Notes: generated from the sequence alone by a model not told the origin. A stretch of 64,000 nt of DNA from Celerinatantimonas sp046054165 (GCF_046054165.1 NZ_JBFNXK010000005.1:1-64000); one strand, 5' to 3'; shown: positions 52,564-61,915, counted from the stretch's first letter. Program-made: numbers and translations.

Positions 52564-54693
52564 ATGAATCTTCAACCAGTCGTAGAAAAACGTGATGGGA
52601 GTCGTGTACCTTTCGATCCGGTACGAATCAGCCAGGCTATTTTAGCTGCTAGTGAGGCTTCTGAATCAACGACTGACGGATTTGCTGAAGAAGTTGCTAG
52701 TCATATCGCAAGTCAATTTAAAGGACAACAACAGGTTAAAATTGATCAAATTCAGACTGCTGTTGAAGAGTTGCTGATGCAGAGCCCATATCGCAAATTA
52801 GCTCGGGCTTACATTGAATATCGCCATGATCGAGATATCGCACGAGAACGCACCAGCCAACTGAATAAAGATATTGCAGGTTTAATGGAACAGAGCGATA
52901 ACGAAATTCTGAATGAAAATGCAAACAAAGATGCTAAAGTCATTCCGACACAGCGGGATTTACTCGCCGGTATCGTTGCTAAACATTATGCTAAAAAATA
53001 TATTCTTCCACGAGATATTGTCCAAGCTCATGAACGAGGTGATATTCATTATCACGACTTAGACTATTCGCCATTTTTCCCAATGTTCAACTGTATGCTG
53101 ATTGATTTGAATGGCATGTTGACGAATGGTTTCAAAATGGGCAATGCAGAGATTGAAACACCACGTTCGATTGCTACGGCGACAGCAGTCACTGCCCAGA
53201 TTATTGCTCAGGTAGCCTCGCATATCTATGGTGGAACAACCATTAACCGCATTGATGAAATTTTAAGCCCTTATGTGACTCGTTCTTATGAAAAACATTT
53301 AGAAGTGGCACGGCAATGGGGGATTAAAGACCAACGCGCTTATGCGGAAGAACGGATCCAAAAAGAATGCTATGACGCATTTCAATCGCTGGAATATGAG
53401 GTTAACACACTGCATACCGCTAATGGTCAAACTCCATTCGTAACATTGGGTTTCGGCCTTGGCGTCAGTTGGGAAGCCCGTTTAATTCAAAAATCGATTT
53501 TACAAAATCGAATCGCTGGTTTAGGTAAAAATGCCAAAACAGCGGTATTTCCTAAACTAGTTTTTGCTATTCGTGAAGGTGTGAATCGCTCAAAAGAAGA
53601 TCCAAACTACGATATCAAACAACTCGCCTTAAAATGCTCAACTGAGCGGATGTATCCAGACATTTTAAGTTATGACAAAGTTGTTGAAGTAACAGGGTCA
53701 TTTAAGACCCCGATGGGCTGTCGAAGCTTCCTTGCTCCTTATACCAATGAACAAGGTGAGCAGATCCATGATGGCCGAAATAATTTAGGGGTCGTGAGTA
53801 TTAATTTGCCACGTATCGGTCTACAGGCTAATCATGATCGCCAACGTTTCTATGAGTTACTTGATGAACGTTTAGAAATTGCCTACAAAGCATTAATGAC
53901 ACGTATTGAACGACTTTCTAATGTGAAAGCGCGTGTGGCTCCCATCCTTTATATGGAAGGTGCCTGTGGTGTTCGCTTAAAAGCCGATGATCCAGTGATT
54001 GATCTATTTAAAAATGGTCGAGCTTCTATTTCTCTGGGGTATATTGGTGTATATGAAACCATTAATGCTTTATATGGTACAGAAACACATGTATACGATA
54101 GCGAGCAACTGCGCCGAGAAGGTGAAGAGATCGTTCGTCACCTACAGCAAGCGACTGAACGCTGGAAAGAAGAAACAGGTTATGGTTTTAGTCTTTACGG
54201 AACACCGAGTGAAAACTTGTGTAATCGCTTTTGTAAACTAGATACTAAAGAATTCGGCATTATTGAGGGAGTAACGGATAAAGGTTACTACACAAACAGT
54301 TTTCATTTGGATGTAGAGAAAAAAGTTAATCCTTATGAAAAAATTCAATTTGAAGCACCTTATCCAGCTCTCAGTAGTGGTGGTTTTATCTGTTATGGCG
54401 AATATCCAAACATGCGTCATAACATTGAAGCGTTGGAAAACGTTTGGGATTATGCCTATACCCGAGTTCCTTATTATGGGACCAATACGCCAATCGACGA
54501 ATGCTATGAATGTGGCTTTAAAGGTGAGTTTACCTGTACCAGTAAAGGGTTCGTTTGTCCTAAATGTGGCAACCATGATAGTAGCAAAGTGTCTGTAATT
54601 CGTCGGGTCTGTGGTTATCTGGGAAGTCCAGATGCACGCCCATTTAACTATGGAAAACAACAAGAAGTTCTGCGACGGGTGAAACATCTCTAA
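52564..54693 (+). CDS. nrdD: Anaerobic ribonucleoside-triphosphate reductase
   Basis: The class III reductase that makes dNTPs without oxygen, using a glycyl radical installed by NrdG. An N-terminal ATP-cone (VEKRDGSRVPFDPVRISQAI, about 6-90) gives allosteric control. CYECGFKGEFTC with CPKCG near residues 640-665 forms the zinc site, and RVCGYLG near the C-terminus holds the radical glycine (G684). It is 709 residues long, close to the E. coli enzyme. AGGAA precedes the ATG. nrdG overlaps by one base. The promoter combines FNR and NrdR sites. Confidence 0.97.
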   Translation: MNLQPVVEKRDGSRVPFDPVRISQAILAASEASESTTDGFAEEVASHIASQFKGQQQVKIDQIQTAVEELLMQSPYRKLARAYIEYRHDRDIARERTSQLNKDIAGLMEQSDNEILNENANKDAKVIPTQRDLLAGIVAKHYAKKYILPRDIVQAHERGDIHYHDLDYSPFFPMFNCMLIDLNGMLTNGFKMGNAEIETPRSIATATAVTAQIIAQVASHIYGGTTINRIDEILSPYVTRSYEKHLEVARQWGIKDQRAYAEERIQKECYDAFQSLEYEVNTLHTANGQTPFVTLGFGLGVSWEARLIQKSILQNRIAGLGKNAKTAVFPKLVFAIREGVNRSKEDPNYDIKQLALKCSTERMYPDILSYDKVVEVTGSFKTPMGCRSFLAPYTNEQGEQIHDGRNNLGVVSINLPRIGLQANHDRQRFYELLDERLEIAYKALMTRIERLSNVKARVAPILYMEGACGVRLKADDPVIDLFKNGRASISLGYIGVYETINALYGTETHVYDSEQLRREGEEIVRHLQQATERWKEETGYGFSLYGTPSENLCNRFCKLDTKEFGIIEGVTDKGYYTNSFHLDVEKKVNPYEKIQFEAPYPALSSGGFICYGEYPNMRHNIEALENVWDYAYTRVPYYGTNTPIDECYECGFKGEFTCTSKGFVCPKCGNHDSSKVSVIRRVCGYLGSPDARPFNYGKQQEVLRRVKHL

Positions 54694-55190
54694 TGCATTA
54701 TTCCCAATATTACCCGATTGATGTTGTCAACGGGCCGGGGACACGGTGTGCACTGTTTGTCTCTGGATGTACACATCAATGCAAGGGATGTTATAACCAG
54801 GCGACTTGGCGCTTTGATGCTGGCTGTGAGTTTGATGATGGGATGTTGGCACAGATTATAGGGGATTTGCAGGATACGGAAATTCCCCGTCGAGGATTAA
54901 CATTAAGCGGGGGAGACCCGCTTCATCCGAACAATTTGCCGATGATTCATCAAATCGTTTCACGAGTGAAAACGTTATGTCCTAGTAAAGATATTTGGTG
55001 TTGGACGGGATATCTGATCGAAGAGTTGACTCCAGAGCAGTGGCGGGTCGCAAAGTTGTTAGATGTGGTGGTTGATGGCCCATTTAAACAAGAATTATTA
55101 AGCCCGGAACTACCTTGGCAAGGAAGCTCCAATCAACGAATTATTCATATTGCTGAATGGATTGAAACCCATTCTTTAAATGAAAAATAA
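54693..55190 (+). CDS. nrdG: Anaerobic ribonucleotide reductase activase
   Basis: A radical-SAM enzyme (165 aa) that creates the glycyl radical on NrdD. The cluster cysteines C26, C30 and C33 are in the C-x3-C-x2-C form (CTHQCKGCYN). GPGTRCALFVSG before it and LSGGDPLHPNN are the family's SAM-binding blocks. The ATG overlaps the nrdD stop (TAATG), so the two are coupled. A strong terminator follows. Confidence 0.97.
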   Translation: MHYSQYYPIDVVNGPGTRCALFVSGCTHQCKGCYNQATWRFDAGCEFDDGMLAQIIGDLQDTEIPRRGLTLSGGDPLHPNNLPMIHQIVSRVKTLCPSKDIWCWTGYLIEELTPEQWRVAKLLDVVVDGPFKQELLSPELPWQGSSNQRIIHIAEWIETHSLNEK

Positions 55191-55209
55191 CAATCTAGAA
55201 AATTTATTG

Positions 55210-55247
55210 AAAAGGTTGGTTCATATGTAATCAACCTTTTTATTTTT
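55210..55247 (+). terminator. Intrinsic terminator of nrdDG
   Basis: AAAAGGTTG at 55210-55218 pairs with CAACCTTTT at 55232-55240, followed by a T-rich tail. Confidence 0.85.
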
Positions 55248-55295
55248 TAAATAAAAAGATAATAACAATAGGGAATAATGGCTAGGATATCGAAG

Positions 55296-55372
55296 TGGCT
55301 CCCCAGGTTGGATTTGAACCAACGACACATGGATTAACAGTCCACCGCTCTAACCAACTGAGCTACTGGGGA
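55296..55372 (-). tRNA. tRNA-Asn (anticodon GTT)
   Basis: A 77-base tRNA with encoded CCA. The acceptor stem is TCCCCAG/CTGGGGA, the anticodon loop CTGTTAA (GTT), and the T loop TTCAAATC. It stands alone between nrdG and uvrB on the opposite strand. Confidence 0.97.
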
Positions 55373-56009
55373 ATATGCGAAGGAGAACACCTTCAGTGCG
55401 AAAGATGATAATCATCGGGCTAATCACTGTCAATGCCCTCAATAAAAAAATAAATAGGATTCATACATAGCTAATGTAGCGCTGTTTTAGATTAAAAATG
55501 AGGTCTATTTATCAGAAATAAATTAATGTATTGCTAATGCATTTATTATTAATAATCCGTTTTTCCGCACTAAAAAAGGGCTCGATTTAGGGGCATATTT
55601 ATACACAAATAGTGTTGATCGAGAGCCGATGCGGGTTACACACAGTTATCCACTAAATCTGTGGATAACCATGTGCATTAGCATATGAAATCATTCTCTA
55701 AGCCGCATCAATACTGACTTCTCGATAAAATATTCAAAAAACGGTCATGATAATATAGCTAATAAAAACAATCAGTTATAAATAATTAGGTCCAGATACA
55801 GAAAAATGTCATTTCTCCTTGCGGCTTTGATGAATAAATGTTATTGGCTGTGCATTAAATTTTACATTCGGTGAATAATTTCATTTAAAATGCTCTTGAC
55901 ATTTATTTTTAGAGCATTTTTTTATATTAATTTTTAGTTCTTGCTGAATTTTATAAATAGGTTGATTAAGATCATCGAATTAGTGGATCAAATATAGGTA
56001 GCGGTCATA
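55373..56009. other. Long control region upstream of uvrB
   Basis: About 640 non-coding bases. It contains a cluster of DnaA boxes (55599-55668) and an AT-rich stretch. A dyad AAAATGCTC (55887-55895) / GAGCATTTT (55912-55920) encloses a TTGACA hexamer at 55896-55901. I see no LexA box of good quality. Confidence 0.55.
55599..55669. promoter_or_regulatory. DnaA-box cluster, possible DARS1-like element
   Basis: TTATACACA at 55599-55607 is a perfect consensus box. TTATCCACT (55646-55654) and the reverse-oriented TTATCCACA (55668-55660) form a 9-bp-arm inverted pair with a 7-base spacer. A weaker TTACACACA is at 55636-55644. In E. coli the DnaA-reactivating site DARS1 lies upstream of uvrB, in the bioD-uvrB gap. 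Confidence 0.55.
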
Positions 56010-57998
56010 ATGAAATCTTTTGAATTAGTCTCAAATTATCAGCCTTCAGGAGACCAACCTAAAGCGATTCGCGAGTTGCAGGAAGGATTACATGACGGTC
56101 TGGCACATCAAACATTACTGGGAGTGACTGGCTCTGGAAAAACATTCACGATTGCTAATCTGATCGCTAGCGAAGGGCGGCCAACTCTGATTCTGGCTCC
56201 GAATAAAACATTGGCGGCACAACTTTATGGTGAGATGAAAGAATTTTTCCCAAATAATGCCGTTGAATTTTTTGTTTCTTATTACGACTACTACCAGCCT
56301 GAAGCCTATGTCCCAACTACAGATACATTCATTGAAAAAGATGCGTCGATCAACGCCCATATTGAACAAATGCGGTTATCCGCAACTAAGGCCTTAATGG
56401 AGCGACGGGATGTTATCTTGGTAGCATCCGTTTCTGCTATTTATGGTTTGGGTGATCCTCAGTCCTATTTGAAAATGATGTTGCATTTGAGTGTGGGTGA
56501 AATGATCGATCAACGCCAAATTTTGCGGCGGTTAGCTGAGTTGCAATATACCCGCAATGATGCGGCGTTTGAACGAGGAACCTTCCGTGTCCGGGGTGAG
56601 GTCATTGACATTTTCCCTGCAGAATCAGAACAAAATGCACTACGGATTGAATTATTTGATGATGAGGTTGAACGCTTAAGTTATTTCGATCCTTTAACTG
56701 GGGCTATCGAAGAAGTCATTGCTCGGGCAACTATTTACCCTAAAACACACTATGTCACTCCTCGAGAAACGCTTCTGGAAGCTATAGAACTAATTAAAGA
56801 AGAATTAAAAGAACGTAAAGCGCAATTACTGGCGGATAATCGGCTCTTAGAAGAACAACGATTAAGCCAGCGGACACTCTTTGATATAGAAATGATCCAA
56901 GAGTTAGGATATTGCTCCGGTATTGAAAACTATTCGCGGTTTCTTTCTGGAAGGGGCCCCGGAGAACCCCCACCAACTTTAATTGATTATCTCCCAAAAG
57001 ATGGTCTATTAGTTATCGATGAATCGCATGTGACGGTTCCTCAGATTGGTGCCATGTATAAAGGTGATCGCTCTCGGAAGGAAACACTTGTTGAATATGG
57101 ATTTCGATTACCATCGGCATTGGATAATAGGCCGTTAAAGTTTGAGGAGTTTGAATCGATTATCCCTCAGGCCATTTTTGTATCGGCCACTCCAGGGCCT
57201 TATGAAGTAGAAAAAGCGGATGGTCGTTTTGTAGAGCAAGTTGTCAGACCAACCGGATTATTGGATCCCCGAATCGAAGTTCGCCCAGTGGCCACACAGG
57301 TCGATGATCTGTTGTCTGAAGCTCGCCAGCGTTCGGCCAAAGGGGAACGAGTTTTAGTGACAACATTAACTAAGCGAATGGCCGAAGATCTAACGGATTA
57401 TTTATCGGAACATGACGTCAAAGTTCGGTATCTACATTCTGATATTGATACTGTCGAACGTATGGAAATTATCCGAGATCTGCGTTTAGGTAAATTTGAT
57501 GTCTTAGTTGGGATCAACCTATTACGAGAAGGTTTGGATATGCCAGAGGTCTCATTAGTCGCTATCTTGGACGCAGATAAAGAAGGTTTTTTACGTTCTG
57601 AACGCTCGATGATCCAAACCATTGGTCGAGCCGCCCGAAATTTGGAAGGAATGGCCATTTTATATGCAGAACATATGACTGGTTCTATGCAAAAAGCGAT
57701 TCAGGAAACAGAGAGACGTCGAGAAATTCAAAAAGCTTATAATGATGAGCACGGCATTATCCCTCAGGCTCTCAATAAGAAAGTGACTGATGTGATGGCA
57801 TTGGGGCAGGGACGGATGGAACGTGTGGTCCAGTCCCGACAAACCAAACCACAACTTTCAGCGTCTCAAGTGATGGCAGAAATCCAGAACGTTGAAAAAC
57901 AGATGTATCAGCATGCACGTGATTTAGAATTTGAAAAAGCGGCTGAATTACGTGATAAATTGAAACAATTACAACAGCAGCTCGTTGATATTAGTTAA
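56010..57998 (+). CDS. uvrB: Excinuclease ABC subunit B
   Basis: The damage-verification helicase of nucleotide excision repair. Walker A GVTGSGKT is at 38-45, the beta-hairpin is YYDYYQPEAYVPTTDTFIEK near residues 92-111, and motif II is VIDESHVTV. The C-terminal UvrC-binding coil is QMYQHARDLEFEKAAELRDK. At 662 residues it has normal length. It is a monocistronic gene whose end overlaps the convergent TSUP gene by eight bases. Upstream DnaA boxes suggest a link to the replication cycle. Confidence 0.97.
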   Translation: MKSFELVSNYQPSGDQPKAIRELQEGLHDGLAHQTLLGVTGSGKTFTIANLIASEGRPTLILAPNKTLAAQLYGEMKEFFPNNAVEFFVSYYDYYQPEAYVPTTDTFIEKDASINAHIEQMRLSATKALMERRDVILVASVSAIYGLGDPQSYLKMMLHLSVGEMIDQRQILRRLAELQYTRNDAAFERGTFRVRGEVIDIFPAESEQNALRIELFDDEVERLSYFDPLTGAIEEVIARATIYPKTHYVTPRETLLEAIELIKEELKERKAQLLADNRLLEEQRLSQRTLFDIEMIQELGYCSGIENYSRFLSGRGPGEPPPTLIDYLPKDGLLVIDESHVTVPQIGAMYKGDRSRKETLVEYGFRLPSALDNRPLKFEEFESIIPQAIFVSATPGPYEVEKADGRFVEQVVRPTGLLDPRIEVRPVATQVDDLLSEARQRSAKGERVLVTTLTKRMAEDLTDYLSEHDVKVRYLHSDIDTVERMEIIRDLRLGKFDVLVGINLLREGLDMPEVSLVAILDADKEGFLRSERSMIQTIGRAARNLEGMAILYAEHMTGSMQKAIQETERRREIQKAYNDEHGIIPQALNKKVTDVMALGQGRMERVVQSRQTKPQLSASQVMAEIQNVEKQMYQHARDLEFEKAAELRDKLKQLQQQLVDIS

Positions 57999-58713
57999 AT
58001 ATCGCCTGATAAAGCAGCATAAATGCTGAAATGGAACATACAATTTGAGTGATCCACTTGATATGTTGACGCTCAACTTTGTCAATCACTAATTTGGCCA
58101 GAAAAAATCCAAGAATCACGGCCGGTAAGAGTAAAAGTCCTAATGAGAGATGGTGTAACTGAACACGTCCACCAGCTAGTAACACAAAAAATGAGATAGT
58201 CGAACTCAGGGTGAAAAAGGCTGATAAATTACCGCGGATTTTGGCCGTTTCCTGATGTCGCATAATAAGTGCCATTGGTGGGCCTCCGATCGCAGCAACA
58301 GTCGCAAATATGCCGGAAATAAATCCGGCAATAACCAAATTTTTTCGGTTAAATCGAACGGCATAGCTGGTTAATGTACTGATAACTCCCGATAACACAG
58401 CAATAGCAATCATAATCTGTAGACCTTTAGCATTGAAATGCAATATGAGCCAAAGTCCTAATAATGCTCCAGGAACCCGAGCGATCAACGCATAGAACAT
58501 CGAAGCAATATCGGTATTATGACGATTGGAGTACCAGTTGAATATCGAGATCATTAATCCCTGTAACAATAGGGGGACAGGGACGAAGGTCGGATCAATG
58601 AAATATAATAATGGTGCAGCCACAACGGCTAACCCAAATCCTATCAAACTTTGGACAATGGCTCCGAGAGCGACGATCGCACAGGCTAAAAAAATAAGGC
58701 TTAGATCGGGCAT
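57991..58713 (-). CDS. TauE/SafE (TSUP) family permease
   Basis: A 240-residue inner-membrane protein with seven or eight helices, of the sulfite exporter TauE/SafE family. GAIVQSLIGFGLAVVAAPLLYFI in the first half and GFISGIFATVAAIGGPPMALIM in the second are the two inverted-repeat signature segments. The transported anion cannot be predicted. ATG 58713 is chosen for the AAGGA five bases upstream and because it starts just before the first helix. The frame is open 37 codons further. Confidence 0.88.
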   Translation of the reverse strand: MPDLSLIFLACAIVALGAIVQSLIGFGLAVVAAPLLYFIDPTFVPVPLLLQGLMISIFNWYSNRHNTDIASMFYALIARVPGALLGLWLILHFNAKGLQIMIAIAVLSGVISTLTSYAVRFNRKNLVIAGFISGIFATVAAIGGPPMALIMRHQETAKIRGNLSAFFTLSSTISFFVLLAGGRVQLHHLSLGLLLLPAVILGFFLAKLVIDKVERQHIKWITQIVCSISAFMLLYQAIFN

Positions 58714-59031
58714 ATATATCCTTATATAAGACGATAAAACAAGAAACCGTTGATCATTAAGACTGGGTATAAATAGCATTGTCGTTGATGCTAAGGGAAT
58801 GGCCCTAGAGGGGTCTAAACGCATTTCGAACTTAATATCGAACCAAGTGATCTCACAACGATATCGTGTTCAAAACGATCTAAATTGAACAGCATTCAAC
58901 TGCCAAAATCTAGCTGGAGAGCACAGAGATACTTGGCTTACACTTATATTTATCTCGAATCTAAAACTCAGCGTTCAGTTTAAAATATACTCCATACTAC
59001 CACGCCGAGAGTCCGATATAAATTAAGATAT
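58714..59031. other. Intergenic region with a short palindrome
   Basis: Non-coding. It holds the 10-bp palindrome ACGATATCGT at 58858-58867. Nothing else is recognised. Confidence 0.4.
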
Positions 59032-59541
59032 TTACCAATGAATGCTCGATTTCGTATGATCACAGTGAAAGGGTTCTGAGCCAATTAACCGATACCAGTC
59101 AAATAGAACGAGACAAATAAGAATACCCAGTCGATTCTGTTCCTCTCTGTTCACTTCATCGACATGCTGATACCCAACAGAGCGAAGCCGATAGATAAGA
59201 ATAGCAATCAACTCAATCAAATCGGATCCCTCAATATCGGCATAAAATCCTTTTTTTAATAATTCAATATAGAATTTGTTTAGATCCATAGTATCCTGTG
59301 GCACTTTATTGCAATTAAGAAATTTCAGTAGTTCAATATGTGCTTCAGTCAATTGGAGTTGGTAAGGAATTAATTCTAGCTTTTCTAGTAGAAAATTAAA
59401 TTCTACGGCAAAGCTAAACGGTTCATCTCGGTATTGATGACGTTGCTCATCCCATATCACAAGCCAATTTGGTTTTACACGCCTTAAGCATTTAAAGACA
59501 ATATTATCTAAGCAGTGACTATTTTGAAAAAACATTTTCAT
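59032..59541 (-). CDS. Orphan hypothetical protein (169 aa)
   Basis: No family is recognised. The protein is soluble, rich in Leu, Ile, Phe and Glu, and mostly helical, with no signal peptide, cysteine motif or repeat. It contains three scattered Trp residues in the N-terminal third and C-terminus (NWLVIWDEQRHQYRDEP, FDWYRLIG). The gene is flanked on both sides by unusually AT-rich, gene-poor DNA and has no strong Shine-Dalgarno before ATG 59541. It could be a recently acquired or lineage-specific gene. A chance open frame is less likely at this length. Confidence 0.55.
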   Translation of the reverse strand: MKMFFQNSHCLDNIVFKCLRRVKPNWLVIWDEQRHQYRDEPFSFAVEFNFLLEKLELIPYQLQLTEAHIELLKFLNCNKVPQDTMDLNKFYIELLKKGFYADIEGSDLIELIAILIYRLRSVGYQHVDEVNREEQNRLGILICLVLFDWYRLIGSEPFHCDHTKSSIHW

Positions 59542-59835
59542 CGCTAATACTTCAGGCTAACCCAATAGCTATGGGGATTCCGGGGGAGTCACTAATAATA
59601 GAAAATATATGGCTGGGCTGTCAATTATATAGATATAAGTTTATTGTTATAAATAGAGATTAGATCAATATCTATAAACTCATTATCTGTAAATTTCTTA
59701 AAACTTATAGTGTTTTTATTAGATGAAAATGTCATTAAATTATATATAAATTGAATAATTATAAGTTAGATAAAAATTTAATTTAAATATATGAATAAGA
59801 TAGGGCTTTAACTATATAGAAAAGGATGGCGCACT

Positions 59836-59874
59836 ATGAAAATTAAATTGAATACAAAAGGTTTAAAGGAATAA
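59836..59874 (+). CDS. Possible 12-residue mini-ORF
   Basis: ATG at 59836 with AAAGGA nine bases upstream encodes MKIKLNTKGLKE. It ends five bases before a second mini-ORF. There is no homology evidence, and it may be chance. Confidence 0.2.
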   Translation: MKIKLNTKGLKE

Positions 59875-59878
59875 TTCA

Positions 59879-59992
59879 ATGGCATCTTATGCCATTATCA
59901 TCAATAAAAAATCCGGTACAACTGAGTTATACCGGATTAAAATCTTAAAAAATACCTCGCCAATGCCAATTAGAATTTTTAAAATGACATGA
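59879..59992 (+). CDS. Possible 37-residue mini-ORF
   Basis: ATG at 59879 has AAGGA about eight bases upstream and lies inside a perfect hairpin (59878-59896) that could hide the start. The frame runs antisense through the tpiA terminator. There is no homology evidence. Confidence 0.2.
   Translation: MASYAIIINKKSGTTELYRIKILKNTSPMPIRIFKMT
59906..59938 (-). terminator. Intrinsic terminator of tpiA
   Basis: AATCCGGTA at 59910-59918 pairs with TACCGGATT at 59930-59938, followed on the minus strand by a T run. It is about 80 bases past the tpiA stop. Confidence 0.75.
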
Positions 59993-60018
59993 CTTCATTT
60001 TTATGATGCTACTAGCGC

Positions 60019-60768
60019 TTATGCAGCAGCAATAATACCTGCAAATTCATCAACAATCAGTGATGCACCACCGACCAAACCGCCATCGATGTCTGGTTGA
60101 CTAAATAATTCTTTAGCAGTGGCCGCTTTTACACTACCGCCATAAAGAATCTGAACTTTTGCAGCAACATCAGCACTCTGTGCAGCTAGCCATTGGCGAA
60201 TGCCTGCGTGAACAGCTTGTGCTTGTTCAGCAGTTGCTGATTTGCCAGTTCCGATAGCCCAGATGGGTTCATATGCAATGACAGCATTATTAAATGCATC
60301 GATGCCACAAAGATCTACCACGGCTTTCAACTGACGTTCAACAACAGCCTGAGTTTCACCAGCTTCATTCTGTTCCAGACTTTCGCCAATACATAAAACA
60401 GGAACTAACCCATATTCTTGAATAGCTTTAAATTTACCAGCAACGACTTCATCTGATTCGTTATGATATTCACGACGTTCGCTATGGCCGACCAAGCTAT
60501 AAGTACATCCAAATTCTTTCAGCATGACAGGAGAATTTTCACCTGTGAATGCACCAGAAGTATGGATATCCGCATCTTGAGCGCCATACGCCAGTTTGCT
60601 ACCTGCTGTCAGTTGTTCTACCTGACCTAAAAAGATAACTGGAGCACAAACAGCTACCTGAACACTAGAAGCCGCATTGGCAGGTTCAACTAAACCTTTA
60701 ACCAAAGCTTCTACAGATTCTTTTGTACCATTTAGTTTCCAGTTACCCATTACTAATGGTGTTCTCAT
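60019..60768 (-). CDS. tpiA: Triosephosphate isomerase
   Basis: Interconverts dihydroxyacetone phosphate and glyceraldehyde 3-phosphate. MGNWKLNG holds the N-K catalytic pair, VGHSERRE the electrophilic His, and YEPIWAIGTGKSAT the catalytic Glu and mobile loop. ATG 60768 gives 249 residues and matches the family start (MRTPLVMGNWKLNG) with AGGAG nine bases upstream. The ATG three codons earlier is directly against that Shine-Dalgarno. It is a single gene with terminators on both sides. Confidence 0.96.
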   Translation of the reverse strand: MRTPLVMGNWKLNGTKESVEALVKGLVEPANAASSVQVAVCAPVIFLGQVEQLTAGSKLAYGAQDADIHTSGAFTGENSPVMLKEFGCTYSLVGHSERREYHNESDEVVAGKFKAIQEYGLVPVLCIGESLEQNEAGETQAVVERQLKAVVDLCGIDAFNNAVIAYEPIWAIGTGKSATAEQAQAVHAGIRQWLAAQSADVAAKVQILYGGSVKAATAKELFSQPDIDGGLVGGASLIVDEFAGIIAAA

Positions 60769-60850
60769 TGTCAACATCTCCTCGTTTTATTAATGCGCTT
60801 GATTATATTGAATTTGAACAAAGATCGTAGGTCTTATTGAAATTAAATTA

Positions 60851-60887
60851 CAAAAAAAAGGATAAATCTGATCTATGACAATCCTTT
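60851..60887 (-). terminator. Intrinsic terminator of elyC
   Basis: AAAGGAT at 60857-60863 pairs with ATCCTTT at 60881-60887. On the minus strand eight T residues follow. The stem begins at the elyC stop codon. Confidence 0.65.
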
Positions 60888-61662
60888 ATGGTAAATGCTT
60901 TTGAATATTTTCCCATAAAGTACCTAACTTTTCATGCCAGTAAGCATCAAATTTTCCAACAGTAATGGCATCCGGAAGGTACTGATAGCTTGCCAGCGGG
61001 CCTTGATACATTTTCCCAAGATAGTCTGTTGGGATCGGTGTAATTTGATTACTAAATTTTTGAAAATAGCTCATTGCTCTTTTCATATGAATCGCACTAG
61101 TAACCAATGCCGTCGGGCGTTGTCCTATATAAATGGAAATCAGCCGGGCTTCCTGCGCCGTATCTTTTGCTTTAGGGATCGTGATAATACTGGCCGGTAG
61201 AATATTCGCTTGCGTTGCTACAATCTTCATTAACTCCGCATTTGTTTTAGGGTCGCTACCGCTATAACCAGAAACAATTAATCGAGCTCCTGGATTTTGT
61301 TTAGCTAATTCAATGCCTTTCATAATTCGTAATAAAGAGGCCCGACTGAGCTGTTCAATAGGAGATAAACGCGGATCAGAGACATGCCCACCCCCAAGTA
61401 CCACAACGAAATCAAATTGATTGGTTACATTTTTCGGCATGCGATATTGTGATTCAAGAGCATATAACCGTTGGTTGACCCAAGGAAGATTACTTGAAAA
61501 GCCAAGTAATATAATGACGATAAGTAAAGGCCATGCGGCTAAGAAAGGGCGTTTTTTTAAGCATAAATAAAAACTAAGGAGTAGCAAAAGCAAGCAGATG
61601 TTGATTGGCATCAGTAAACCCGCTATCCATTTTTTTACAATAAATGCCCAACTAAATTGCAT
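60886..61662 (-). CDS. elyC: Envelope biogenesis protein ElyC (DUF218)
   Basis: A 258-residue protein with two N-terminal membrane helices (about 10-32 and 38-58) and a DUF218 domain. FVVVLGGGHVSDP, LSRASLLRIMKGIELAKQNPGARLIVSG, PKDT-like PKAKDTAQEA and LVTSAIHMKRAMSYF follow the ElyC/SanA/YdcF order. Length and two-helix layout fit ElyC, which in E. coli supports peptidoglycan and undecaprenyl-phosphate metabolism. The biochemical reaction is unknown. It is divergent from aspC. Confidence 0.87.
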   Translation of the reverse strand: MQFSWAFIVKKWIAGLLMPINICLLLLLLSFYLCLKKRPFLAAWPLLIVIILLGFSSNLPWVNQRLYALESQYRMPKNVTNQFDFVVVLGGGHVSDPRLSPIEQLSRASLLRIMKGIELAKQNPGARLIVSGYSGSDPKTNAELMKIVATQANILPASIITIPKAKDTAQEARLISIYIGQRPTALVTSAIHMKRAMSYFQKFSNQITPIPTDYLGKMYQGPLASYQYLPDAITVGKFDAYWHEKLGTLWENIQKHLP

Positions 61663-61842
61663 AGAGCTGGCCCTAATATGAAAACAATGGCTGCTATCAT
61701 AACAGCATGTTGATAAAAGTTGCTATTTACTCAAAGCTGTTTATCTCAAGGAGGACGTTTCCCAATTAATGAACTTTGAATACAAACGTTCCTTTTGTGT
61801 TGAATGAATGGCCTCTTTTGATGCGCGTGTTGTAACAATTTT

Positions 61843-61848
61843 TATAAT
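61843..61848 (+). promoter_or_regulatory. Possible aspC -10 element
   Basis: A perfect TATAAT 122 bases before the aspC ATG. The -35 region is poor. If used, the leader would include both hairpins at 61892-61943. Confidence 0.4.
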
Positions 61849-61891
61849 TTAGTCAAGAATTCATGGGATCGTAAGGAATAAATTTAGTTTC

Positions 61892-61915
61892 GCCTGAAGA
61901 CAGCGTCAGGCTTTT
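61892..61915 (+). terminator. Terminator-like hairpin in the aspC leader
   Basis: GCCTGA at 61892-61897 pairs with TCAGGC at 61906-61911 and is followed by TTTT. No plus-strand gene lies upstream. A second hairpin (GCTAAT 61918-61923 / ATTAGC 61938-61943) follows. It may be an attenuator. Confidence 0.45.

Larger units (their letters stand above)
59542..60018. other. AT-rich region downstream of tpiA
   Basis: Very AT-rich from 59580 to 59830. It contains two possible plus-strand mini-genes (59836-59874 and 59879-59992), a perfect 8-bp hairpin at 59878-59896 and the tpiA terminator. Confidence 0.45.

Noticed and set aside
54238..54687. 149-codon minus-strand frame antisense to nrdD
   Set aside because: It lies wholly inside the zinc-site and glycyl-radical end of nrdD and has no recognisable protein features.
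55887..55928. LexA-regulated promoter for uvrB
   Set aside because: No CTGT-N8-ACAG site is present. The TTGACA at 55896 has no well-spaced -10 and lies in the loop of an AT-rich dyad, so I do not call a promoter.
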